Origin: Legionella longbeachae
Lineage (GTDB): Bacteria; Pseudomonadota; Gammaproteobacteria; Legionellales; Legionellaceae
Direction of reading: 5' to 3'
DNA length: 16,951 nucleotides
Assembly (NCBI GenBank): GCA_016191305.1
Contig: JACPOX010000172.1
Coordinates: forward strand, 1-16,951
Shown in pieces: positions 1-7,450 of the stretch. Each line of letters starts with the position of its first letter. Within the stretch, counting starts at the first letter, position 1. A program made the translations under genes and the position numbers. The notes under the pieces were generated by a model. The model saw nothing but the letters and a program-made list of their open reading frames with translations. It was not told the DNA's origin and made no database searches.

Positions 1-1305
1 ATGCATAGGATATGGACTAATGTTGAGAATGATGCAGATTTGCAAACTTATCGTGGATTAGGAGTAGTGCCACAATCACAAATAAATGCAGCTACTCTGG
101 ATGCAATTAAAATAGACTTGTCTGTTTTAGAGAATACGCCAGGCATTGAAGGCATTTTAAAAAATTGTTCTTGTCCTGTTGTTTTTGATTTGGCTTTACC
201 TTGTTCTCTGGATTTTGATGAACCAAAAAGAAAAAAGTTAATCAGATTAATCTCAATTGCTCAGATTTTAGTACTTGATAGCTACGTAACTGAATTTTTA
301 TTAAATTGTAACATCACTACAACTCAATCCATACAAGAAGCGGCTAGCGAGCTACTGCATTTTGGTGCAAAAAGTATACTTCTGTTGGGGAAACAAGCGC
401 GAGAAAATTTATGGATCCATGATTATTGCACTAATGGGGATAGTTCATTTTGGTTAACACAAACTCGTAATGCGGCTGCAAAATACCCGGAAATTCGTTC
501 TGTTTTAACGGCCGCGATTACAGGAGCATTAGCTCTTGAACATCCACCCCATGATGCAATAATTATTGGGAAAATGTATGCACATCAAGCATTACGTAGG
601 GCAAATACTACTCTATATTATGGCGAATTCCCCGAAAATGAAGCCGATTTACCCTATCTTTCATCCTTACCAATACAACAGGCTCCTCAACCATTCAGGC
701 GATGTTCTCATTTAGGCTTATATCCTATTGTTGATAGCCCTGATTGGGTTGAAATGTTAGTAAAACTTGGTGTAAAAACCATACAACTGCGGATTAAAGA
801 ACAAACAAAAAACCTTGAAGAAGATATACGACGCAGTATTGCATTAGCAAAAAAACATCAAGTCCTTTTATTTATTAACGATTACTGGGAGTTAGCTTTA
901 AAGTTAAATGCTGAAGCAGTACATTTAGGACAGACAGATTTGGATGCCGCAGATATCGATTTGATTAGACATCAGGGGCTTTTACTGGGAGTAAGTACCC
1001 ATTGTTATTATGAAGTGTCACGAGCTCATGCGATTTGTCCTTCTTACATAGCAATTGGCCCCGTTTATCCTACTAGCAGCAAAAAAATGCCTTTTGTTGC
1101 ACAAGGTATTGAGCGTTTATATCGCTGGCAACGTACTTTAAATTATCCCTTGGTCGCAATAGGGGGGATAAATTTTGAGCGCATGTCCGCCGTGCTTGCT
1201 AGCGGAGTGCAGGGTGTAGCACTTATTTCTGCACTTACTAAGGCAGAAGATCCACAAAGAGTAACCAAGCAACTGTTAGGTTTCATTGATAATTACGAGA
1301 ACTAA
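1..1305 (+). CDS. thiE: Degenerate ThiD-like region fused to thiamine-phosphate synthase ThiE
   Basis: The C-terminal part (about residues 238-434) is a complete ThiE, which joins HMP-pyrophosphate to thiazole phosphate to give thiamine phosphate in the cytosol. Visible family motifs are QLR (262-264), INDY (292-295), VHLGQTDL (307-314), GVSTHC (330-335), AIGPVYPTSSK (351-361) and AIGGI (386-390). The first 230 residues follow the outline of the ThiD HMP(-P) kinase (DLQTYRGLGV at 13-22, DAIKIDLSVL at 34-43, AAITGALAL at 171-179). However, the glycine-rich AGSDSGGGAG-type segment is absent, and the GTGC anion-hole motif expected just before residue 170 is replaced by EIRSV. I infer that the kinase half is inactive or repurposed. 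The start coincides with the first base of the window. It fits a natural ThiD start, but an upstream start cannot be excluded. The stop is one base before the next ATG, so the gene is probably co-transcribed with thiF. Confidence 0.88.
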   Translation: MHRIWTNVENDADLQTYRGLGVVPQSQINAATLDAIKIDLSVLENTPGIEGILKNCSCPVVFDLALPCSLDFDEPKRKKLIRLISIAQILVLDSYVTEFLLNCNITTTQSIQEAASELLHFGAKSILLLGKQARENLWIHDYCTNGDSSFWLTQTRNAAAKYPEIRSVLTAAITGALALEHPPHDAIIIGKMYAHQALRRANTTLYYGEFPENEADLPYLSSLPIQQAPQPFRRCSHLGLYPIVDSPDWVEMLVKLGVKTIQLRIKEQTKNLEEDIRRSIALAKKHQVLLFINDYWELALKLNAEAVHLGQTDLDAADIDLIRHQGLLLGVSTHCYYEVSRAHAICPSYIAIGPVYPTSSKKMPFVAQGIERLYRWQRTLNYPLVAIGGINFERMSAVLASGVQGVALISALTKAEDPQRVTKQLLGFIDNYEN

Positions 1306-1306
1306 A

Positions 1307-2377
1307 ATGCTCCCTGAATTCAAACGTTATAACCAGCAAATCAAATTAGAAGAAATTGGTATTGATGGGCAAAAAAAATTACAAAATGCTCGTGTTTTAT
1401 GCATTGGTGCGGGAGGAATTGCTGCCACTTTACTCTCTTACTTGGCTGCTGCTGGTGTAGGAACCATTGGGATTATTGATGATGATCTCATTGAAGAAGG
1501 TAATTTACACCGCCAAATTCTTTATCAAGAAAAACATATCAATAAAGCAAAAGCTGAAATTGCAAAAAAGCAATTACTCGCCTTAAATTCGCACATTAAT
1601 ATACTGACTTATGAATTTCGATTAACTGCTGAAAATGCAGAAGAGCTCATTACTCCCTATGATTTTATAGCTGATTGCACAGATAATTTTTACACCCGTT
1701 ATCTGATTCATGATACTTGTTTTGGTATGGAAAAGCCTTATTTCTATGCCAGTGCTTATCAGTTTCAGGGACATTGTTCTGTGTTTTATGGCAAACATAA
1801 TCCTTGTTTGCATTGTTTATTTCCCATTGTTCCTAAAACTGGCGCAAATTGTCAAGATGATGGAGTTTTAGGCACTCTTCCAGGATTATTGGGCCTTTTA
1901 CAAGCAACAGAAATTATTAAATGGATTACTCAAAGTGGTGTTTCTCTCCTGAATAGACTGCTTTGTATTAATTTCCTCACCATGGAAATGAGTCATATCA
2001 ATTTGATCAAAAATGATAAGTGCCAGTTTTGTGTTCATGGTAAGTTGACAGCGGATAATGTCATTGATTTTTGTAATTCATCATTTGAACTCAATACATT
2101 TTCAGTTTCAGCACAAATTTTTCCTTACTTTTTGCAAAGAAATCCTGATACTTTATTGTTGGATGTGAGAACGGTAGAAGAGCATGTAGCTAAAAATTTG
2201 GGTGGAAAATCAATTCCTTTAAACGAATTGCCGAGCCGACTCACTGAACTTGATTCGAAACAACTTATTCTTATTTATTGTCAATCAGGTAGAAGAAGTC
2301 AGAAAGCATTTATGATATTAAGACAAGCTGGTTTTCATTCCATTTATCATTTAACAAAGGGAATTGAATCATTATGA
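1307..2377 (+). CDS. thiF: ThiF/MoeB-family sulfur-carrier adenylyltransferase with C-terminal rhodanese domain
   Basis: This E1-like enzyme adenylates the C-terminal glycine of a ubiquitin-fold sulfur carrier. Next to thiE the carrier is most likely ThiS, so the role is sulfur activation for the thiazole ring. Seen in the 356 residues: nucleotide-binding GAGG (34-37), the IIDDDLIEEGNLHRQ segment (56-70), DCTDN (123-127), zinc-ligand pairs CLHC (167-170) and CQFC (239-242), and NCQDDGVLG with a Cys near 182, where ThiF/MoeB proteins carry their conserved cysteine. Residues from about 270 form a rhodanese domain with LLDVR and an active-site loop CQSGRRS (Cys near 325), which can carry persulfide sulfur. 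I chose ATG 1307, just after the thiE stop, over the in-frame TTG at 1286, which lies inside thiE. MoeB for molybdopterin is the alternative; the neighbour favours ThiF. Confidence 0.85.
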   Translation: MLPEFKRYNQQIKLEEIGIDGQKKLQNARVLCIGAGGIAATLLSYLAAAGVGTIGIIDDDLIEEGNLHRQILYQEKHINKAKAEIAKKQLLALNSHINILTYEFRLTAENAEELITPYDFIADCTDNFYTRYLIHDTCFGMEKPYFYASAYQFQGHCSVFYGKHNPCLHCLFPIVPKTGANCQDDGVLGTLPGLLGLLQATEIIKWITQSGVSLLNRLLCINFLTMEMSHINLIKNDKCQFCVHGKLTADNVIDFCNSSFELNTFSVSAQIFPYFLQRNPDTLLLDVRTVEEHVAKNLGGKSIPLNELPSRLTELDSKQLILIYCQSGRRSQKAFMILRQAGFHSIYHLTKGIESL

Positions 2378-2527
2378 TGGAGTTCCTCAAGCACCTTTTT
2401 AAAGTCCATCCCTCATTATTGGTTACAATAAGTCCATTCCTTGGGCTACTTAATCTTAATTGCCAAGGACAGAGTTCAAAATAAAGATAGATACGATAAA
2501 AACTGCTTTAATTTTGCATTCGATTCA

Positions 2528-2556
2528 TTTACCTTCCAAGTAATTCGCTATATGAT
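2528..2556 (+). promoter_or_regulatory. Candidate sigma-70 promoter for yajC-secD-secF
   Basis: TTTACC (2528-2533) and TATGAT (2551-2556) are separated by 17 bp, matching the consensus at 4/6 and 5/6 positions. The predicted start near 2563 leaves a leader of about 30 nt before yajC. It lies in the 217-bp gap between thiF and yajC and would let the Sec genes be expressed separately from the thiamine cluster. Called by eye only. Confidence 0.45.
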
Positions 2557-2594
2557 GTTATGCGATTAATTAACAGTATTTTTAAGGAGATATT

Positions 2595-2930
2595 ATGAGT
2601 TTTTTTATTAGCGATGCTTTTGCAGCAGCGGGGACTCCAGCAGCGCCTCAAGCAGATGGAACTTTTTCGCTCATTATGATCGCCGCTATCTTTGTATTGT
2701 TTTATTTTATGCTCATTAGACCACAAAACAAAAAAGCAAAAGAACATCGTGAATTAATGAATAGTCTAAAAAAAGGTGATGAAATCATTACTTCGGGTGG
2801 CATGTTAGCTAAAGTAGTTAGTCTGGATGAGCAGTATATTAAGGTCAGTCTTGCAGAGGGCATAGAGATTAATTTACAAAAAGGCGCAGTAGTTACAGTT
2901 TTGCCAAAAGGCACTTTAAAATCTCTTTAA
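2595..2930 (+). CDS. yajC: Sec translocon accessory protein YajC
   Basis: YajC is the small inner-membrane partner of SecD-SecF in the Sec export machinery. The 111-residue protein has one hydrophobic span (about residues 24-41) followed by the family signature LIRPQNKKAKEHRELM and LKKGDEIITSGGM, then a small basic/hydrophobic cytosolic domain. Length and layout are normal for the family. A good ribosome-binding site (AAGGAGA, 2583-2589) supports the start. It is the first gene of a yajC-secD-secF operon, 20 bp from secD. In E. coli the gene upstream is tgt; here it is the thiamine pair. Confidence 0.95.
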   Translation: MSFFISDAFAAAGTPAAPQADGTFSLIMIAAIFVLFYFMLIRPQNKKAKEHRELMNSLKKGDEIITSGGMLAKVVSLDEQYIKVSLAEGIEINLQKGAVVTVLPKGTLKSL

Positions 2931-2950
2931 GAAGTCATAGGGACCCAGAA

Positions 2951-4807
2951 ATGCAAAATAAATATCCTCTATGGAAAAACCTGATGCTGATTTTGATTGC
3001 AGTTGTTGGGTTAGTTTATGCCATACCCAATTTGTACACAGAAAATCCTGTGGTGCAAATTTCATCTGAAACAGCTGTTGATTATGACGAATTAAGAAAT
3101 CAGGTTGAAGCTATCTTAAAAAAGGACAAACTAGCCTATAGTTCTGTTATTGCTCAAAACGAAAATGTTGAAGTAGTTTTTTCATCTACTGATTCTCAAT
3201 TACTTGCTCGAGATGCCATTAAAAATACTTTGGGATCCCAATATACTGTTGCCCTGAATTTGGCACCATCCACCCCGAGTTGGCTGGATGCTATCCATGC
3301 GGTTCCGATGAAACAAGGTTTGGACTTGAGAGGCGGGGTGCATTTTCTATTAGAAGTAGATGTGGACAGTGTGATTAGTCGCCGTTATGAAGGGATTATG
3401 AAAAACATCAGTCAGGAGATGCGTGATCTTGGCATTCGTTACACAGGTATTCGTTATATAGCAGATAAAGGGGTTAACTTACGTTTCCGTGATAGCGTGA
3501 TTATGGAAAATGCCTTCAAGGGTCTAAAGGAAAAAATTCCTGATCTCATTTTTATAAAAAGTAAAACTGATAATGAAATTATGGGTTCTCTTTCACCCGC
3601 TGAGATAAACAGTATGCGGCAAAATACTATTGAGCAAACAATGAGTATTTTACGTAACAGGGTAAATGAACTGGGTGTTGGTGAAGCAGTAGTTCAACAG
3701 CAAGGAGCAACTCGGGTTGCTGTGGATTTACCTGGAATACAAGATGCGGCACGTGCTAAACAAATTCTCGGGGGTACGGCAACGCTGCAATTTTATTTAG
3801 TAGATCAAGAACATGATCCCCAAATTGCCAAACAAACAGGTGCTGTACCTATCAATGATAAGTTACTCATAATGGATGGACAGCCGATTTTGCTAAAGAG
3901 ACAGATAGTATTGAGTGGTGATTCAATCACTTCTGCAGTTTCTAGCTATGATCAGCAAACTGCCACTCCAGCAGTACAAATTCAGCTTGGTGGTGGTGGT
4001 GAGAGTTTGTTTACTAAAGTGACACGGGAAAATATTGGTAAGCGTATGGCTATTGTTTATGTTGAAACAAAAAATAGCCTGCAAACCATTAACGGTGTGG
4101 AAAAAAGAGTAACTCATAGAGAGGAGCGTGTTATTAGTGCTCCAGTAATTCAAAATGCTTTGGGTAATAATTTTCAGATTACTGGACTTTCTGATAGTAA
4201 AGAAGCAAGTAATCTGGCTTTATTATTAAGAGCAGGAGCTTTGCCTGCCGCCATCTATCCCATAGAAGAACGCACTGTAGGTCCCACTTTAGGTAAGGAA
4301 AATATTCGCAGAGGGATAGTTTCTCTGGAGGTTGGCATGGGCTTAATTTTAATCCTGATGTTGGTTTACTATCGATTTTTTGGACTCATCGCAGATATTG
4401 CTCTGTTACTTAACCTGATTTTACTCTGCGCTGTGTTGTCATTAATCGATGCAACCTTAACGCTCCCGGGAAGAGCTGGGATTGTTTTGACTGTGGGTAT
4501 GGCCGTGGATGCTAATGTGTTGATTTATGAACGTATCAGAGAGGAATTACGGCATGGCTTATCACCTCAAGCAGCTATTTACGCAGGATACGAGCGAGCT
4601 TTCGCAACTATTCTAGACGCGAATGTTACCACTTTGATCGTAGCAATTATTTTGTTTGCTGTGGGAACAGGACCGGTGCGGGGATTTGCTGTGACTCTTT
4701 CTTTAGGGTTAATCACCTCTATGTTAACGGGTATTACTTATACACGAGGGATTGTGAATTGGTATTATGGTGGTCGTACTGTGAAAAAATTATCTATAGG
4801 TATTTAA
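2951..4807 (+). CDS. secD: Protein translocase subunit SecD
   Basis: SecD is an RND-superfamily membrane protein that uses the proton gradient, together with SecF, to pull preproteins through SecYEG. Seen in the 618 residues: one N-terminal membrane span (about 11-28), a large periplasmic region beginning with the family motif GLDLRGGVHFLLEVD (123-137), a GLSDSKEASNLALLLRAGAL stretch closing the periplasmic domain, then VGPTLG and five C-terminal spans from about residue 453. The conserved GMAVDANVLIYERIREEL segment is near 515-532 and contains the key Asp of transmembrane segment 4. Length is typical of proteobacterial SecD. A TAGGGA ribosome-binding site lies 7 bp before the ATG. secF follows after 12 bp. 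Confidence 0.97.
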   Translation: MQNKYPLWKNLMLILIAVVGLVYAIPNLYTENPVVQISSETAVDYDELRNQVEAILKKDKLAYSSVIAQNENVEVVFSSTDSQLLARDAIKNTLGSQYTVALNLAPSTPSWLDAIHAVPMKQGLDLRGGVHFLLEVDVDSVISRRYEGIMKNISQEMRDLGIRYTGIRYIADKGVNLRFRDSVIMENAFKGLKEKIPDLIFIKSKTDNEIMGSLSPAEINSMRQNTIEQTMSILRNRVNELGVGEAVVQQQGATRVAVDLPGIQDAARAKQILGGTATLQFYLVDQEHDPQIAKQTGAVPINDKLLIMDGQPILLKRQIVLSGDSITSAVSSYDQQTATPAVQIQLGGGGESLFTKVTRENIGKRMAIVYVETKNSLQTINGVEKRVTHREERVISAPVIQNALGNNFQITGLSDSKEASNLALLLRAGALPAAIYPIEERTVGPTLGKENIRRGIVSLEVGMGLILILMLVYYRFFGLIADIALLLNLILLCAVLSLIDATLTLPGRAGIVLTVGMAVDANVLIYERIREELRHGLSPQAAIYAGYERAFATILDANVTTLIVAIILFAVGTGPVRGFAVTLSLGLITSMLTGITYTRGIVNWYYGGRTVKKLSIGI

Positions 4808-4819
4808 GGCGAGGCTCAG

Positions 4820-5737
4820 ATGGAATTTTTTAATCCAAATTCAAATGTGGACTTTATGGGTGCTCGTCGTTGGACGGCGATTTTCTCTTCATTAATCTTT
4901 TTAGTGTCAATAGCTGCTTTGACCATTCATGGTTTGAAGTGGGGGTTGGATTTCACTGGTGGAACACAAATTGAAATCTCTTATCCTTCTGCTGCTGATT
5001 TATCCTCTATTAGGGAAAGCCTGAACAAGGCAGGATTTAAAGAGGCTCAGGTAGTAAGTTATGGTACATCTAAAGATGTCTTAATTAGCATTGCGCCACG
5101 CGAGGATAAACAACAAGCAGTGTTAGTTGATCAAGTGATGGTCGCTTTACCTGGTGCTGTGAAGCAAAGAGTTGATTTTGTTGGGCCCCAAGTTGGCAAA
5201 GAGTTGGCAACTAAAGGTGCTTTAGCTGTTATTGTTTCTCTATTAGCAACCATGATTTATATTGCTATGCGTTTTGAATACAGGCTTGCGGTCAGTTCTG
5301 CAGTAGCATTGATTCATGACCCCGTATTGATATTAGGCATCTTTGCTTTCTTTGGTATAGAGTTTGATCTAAAAGCCTTAGCTGGTTTATTAGCGGTTAT
5401 TGGTTATTCATTAAACGATACCATCGTAGTTTTTGATAGAGTACGTGAGAATTTTGTTAAAGTTCGTCGATCTACTTCAATAGAAATTATGAATATTTCG
5501 ATTAACCAAACACTTTCCCGAACTATTATGACCTCCATGTTGACGCTTTTTGTAGTTGTTGCATTGTTCGTTTATGGTGGAGAAGCCATACATGGATTTT
5601 CTCTAGCTTTAATTATTGGTATTCTCATCGGTACATATTCATCGATTTATGTAGCTGGAGCTTTGGCTGTGGCTATGGGTTTGGATAGAAAAGATTTTAT
5701 ACCGAATCAGCGTAAAGATATGGATAATCGTCCTTAA
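4820..5737 (+). CDS. secF: Protein translocase subunit SecF
   Basis: SecF pairs with SecD in the inner membrane and drives late steps of protein export. The 305 residues show an N-terminal span after RRW, the periplasmic motif GLKWGLDFTGGTQIEIS, then VGPQVGKEL and five further spans. The family signature GYSLNDTIVVFDRVREN lies near 194-210. Length is normal. GAGG (4811-4814) is well placed 5 bp before the ATG. It is the last gene of the operon and is followed by a hairpin at 5747-5771. Confidence 0.97.
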   Translation: MEFFNPNSNVDFMGARRWTAIFSSLIFLVSIAALTIHGLKWGLDFTGGTQIEISYPSAADLSSIRESLNKAGFKEAQVVSYGTSKDVLISIAPREDKQQAVLVDQVMVALPGAVKQRVDFVGPQVGKELATKGALAVIVSLLATMIYIAMRFEYRLAVSSAVALIHDPVLILGIFAFFGIEFDLKALAGLLAVIGYSLNDTIVVFDRVRENFVKVRRSTSIEIMNISINQTLSRTIMTSMLTLFVVVALFVYGGEAIHGFSLALIIGILIGTYSSIYVAGALAVAMGLDRKDFIPNQRKDMDNRP

Positions 5738-5746
5738 GCTATATTT

Positions 5747-5771
5747 GAGGTTATGGCTTTGCTATAACCTC
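5747..5771 (+). terminator. Hairpin after secF, probable terminator
   Basis: GAGGTTATGGC (5747-5757) can pair with GCTATAACCTC (5761-5771) around a 3-nt TTT loop: 11 bp with one G-U pair. It begins 9 bases past the secF stop. The T tract after it is short (GAAAATTTTGG), so termination may be incomplete. Confidence 0.5.
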
Positions 5772-5824
5772 GAAAATTTTGGTTAACTTTCGAGTTAAAA
5801 ATTGACTGATGATGCTTATCATCT

Positions 5825-6244
5825 TCACATTTTCATTGATGGCCCCTTTTCCACATCTTTTTCATTCTTAGATTTCCAGTCTTCAGTCATATTTTTTATA
5901 TATTGAACTATTTTCTCCCAAAGGCTTCGTTTATCGAATATTTCTGATACCTTGCGAGTGGGACAATCAATATCAATATCTTTAGGTCCAAAGGTTAGTT
6001 CTCCTTTGTCATTGGTAGTAAATGTATATGTACTGGTTGTACTTGCATGGTATCCAGGAGGATTTTTTGGATCAGAAATGAGGCGGCCTTGTTCAGTAAC
6101 TACCTTATTATACTTATTATATTCTTTGATATTTACACCTTCATTGGTAGAGGTGAAATCGATTCGGGTTTGAGGGTCTTGGCATTGATATTTTTTATAT
6201 GTGCTTTTGTTTTTAAGACAGAAATTAGTATGCTTATTTATAGT
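5825..6244 (-). pseudogene. Start-less reading frame, probable 5'-truncated gene remnant
   Basis: On the minus strand, 139 codons are open from just after a TGA (6247-6245) to a TGA at 5827-5825, with no ATG, GTG or TTG until close to the C-terminus. The translation looks like real, soluble protein. It contains DPQTRIDFTSTNEG, an STTSTYTFTTNDKGELTFGPKD-like beta-rich stretch (only its key part TNDKGELTF is cited as distinctive), then KVSEIFDKRSLWEK, and ends in a charged tail EDWKSKNEKDVEKGPSMKM. The plus-strand frames over the same bases translate as hydrophobic, low-complexity text, typical of antisense shadows. I do not recognise the family. The N-terminus is probably deleted; use of a rare start codon or a frameshift upstream are alternatives. 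The lysine/glutamate-rich end resembles the tails of neighbouring proteins. Confidence 0.5.
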
Positions 6245-6390
6245 TCAATTATTAACCAAATACAAATTATTGTATTGTTATGGAATAGATGAAATTTTTG
6301 TTTTGAAATGGAAACAATAAAATTCCATTTAGAAACTATATAGAATTGGCTATAGTGATATTTTGGTCTAATTGAGAGTATCCAAAAATA

Positions 6391-6470
6391 TGTGCCATTC
6401 ACCTGAAGGCGGGAGTCCAACTTAGAATCAGCATTGAAAGTCGATCCCAGAGAGAGCCCCGCATGACACA
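6391..6470. repeat. 80-bp dispersed-repeat-like element with imperfect terminal inverted repeats
   Basis: The ends TGTGCCATTC (6391-6400) and GCATGACACA (6461-6470) are inverted repeats matching at 8 of 10 positions. The left part, CATTCACCTGAAGGCGGGA, resembles a decayed form of the widespread bacterial palindrome CATTCCCGCGAAGGCGGGA. It lies 20 bp beyond the stop of the phosphoribosyltransferase gene and may be a small non-coding mobile or palindromic element. A short minus-strand frame over this stretch is not a convincing gene. No target-site duplication is evident. Confidence 0.45.
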
Positions 6471-6489
6471 CTTTAGTGAACATCCCTCA

Positions 6490-7272
6490 CTAATTCAATG
6501 ATAATTTATTTTCATCAGCCTTATCTAATTTCTTATCTTCTTCTACTCTTTTTAAATAATTCTCTTTAGCTGCTTTAGGTAATTTAAAAATAGTAATGGA
6601 GTTTCTCATGCTTTTCTCTTGATCTAATCCGCAACCAATAAGCCATTTATTGCCTTCTAATATGAAATAGGTAAAAGTAGGATGGATATTTGCTTTTCTC
6701 ATGCTTATTTTATTGCTGAGAGTAACGAACTCTACTTCTTTTGCGCCTAATTCGAGACATTTATCTTTGACTGCCATAGCAGTGTTTCCAGTGTCCATCA
6801 CGTCATCAATACAGATAACCGTTCGTCCTGTAAGCAGATTTGCTTTGGGTTCAAGTTCCCATGATGACTTCAGGCTGGCCATATGATTTCCATATGAAGA
6901 ATATTTCACTGTATCTTCATAAAAATCATCCCAGCCTAATTCACTAAGTTCATTGAGTAATGCGCTTGAAAATTTCATCCCCCCATTTAATACGGTTAGA
7001 AATACCACGGATGGATTGTGGCTATGTTTTTCAAATATTTTTTGAGCAAGGGTTTTTATACCTCTTTCTACTTGTTCTTTTGTAAATAGTACTTCTATAT
7101 TTTCAGCTACTTCTTTAAGTCGTTCTCTTCGTCTTTGATCTTTTGTATAAATGACTTCTTCTTGTAATCGATTCTTTATTTGAGTAGGTTTGAACATCGT
7201 AAGAGTTGCTATAGATGGCTGACTATTAATTTGATTAAACTTAGGAGATTTTGTTTCAATTTTATTTTGCAT
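6490..7272 (-). CDS. Hypoxanthine phosphoribosyltransferase-like protein with extended N- and C-termini
   Basis: The core (about residues 62-230 of 260) is a type I phosphoribosyltransferase of the HPRT group, which transfers phosphoribose from PRPP to a purine base. Seen: VLNGGMKFSSAL (94-105), KYSSYG (123-128), the PRPP-binding loop VICIDDVMDTGNTA (152-165), a TLSNK lysine (184-188) and WLIGCGLDQEKSMRN (210-224), matching the VGYGLD...YRN hood of HPRT. Ordinary bacterial HPRTs are about 170-185 residues, so about 60 N-terminal and 30 C-terminal residues are extra. The C-terminal extension is rich in Lys and Glu/Asp (KRVEEDKKLDKADENKLSLN), like the E-block of Dot/Icm substrates. AAGGAAG lies 8 bp before the chosen ATG. 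The gene stands alone, divergent from the membrane protein at 7451. It may be a salvage enzyme or a secreted effector; the latter is inference. Confidence 0.8.
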   Translation of the reverse strand: MQNKIETKSPKFNQINSQPSIATLTMFKPTQIKNRLQEEVIYTKDQRRRERLKEVAENIEVLFTKEQVERGIKTLAQKIFEKHSHNPSVVFLTVLNGGMKFSSALLNELSELGWDDFYEDTVKYSSYGNHMASLKSSWELEPKANLLTGRTVICIDDVMDTGNTAMAVKDKCLELGAKEVEFVTLSNKISMRKANIHPTFTYFILEGNKWLIGCGLDQEKSMRNSITIFKLPKAAKENYLKRVEEDKKLDKADENKLSLN

Positions 7273-7450
7273 TTTTTGATCTTCCTTGAAGTAATAAAAC
7301 GAAGATAAAATTATATATTTCTTAATTTACTTAAGTCTATAAGTTTTAATCCACGACAATCAACGATTTTCAATTTGTTTTAATTCCTAATATAAGAATT
7401 CCTTAAGAACAACTTGTTAACATAATGACCAAACATTTGGTGCGAAAAAA

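Noticed and set aside
2374..2484. 36-codon frame overlapping the thiF stop by ATGA
   Set aside because: Very short, no recognisable motif, and most of it lies in the gap before the yajC promoter; chance overlap is likely.
5952..6292. Two overlapping plus-strand frames of 73 and 81 codons
   Set aside because: Hydrophobic, low-complexity translations lying opposite a more protein-like minus-strand frame; they look like antisense shadows.
6238..6483. 81-codon minus-strand frame
   Set aside because: Its first third is the palindromic repeat element and the rest has no protein-like character; not a gene.
7388..7407. Possible PmrA-type tandem site on the minus strand (CTTAA and CTTAT 11 bp apart)
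   Set aside because: The 11-bp period fits the known Legionella PmrA box, but the rest of both half-sites diverges from cTTAATatT, so support is too weak.
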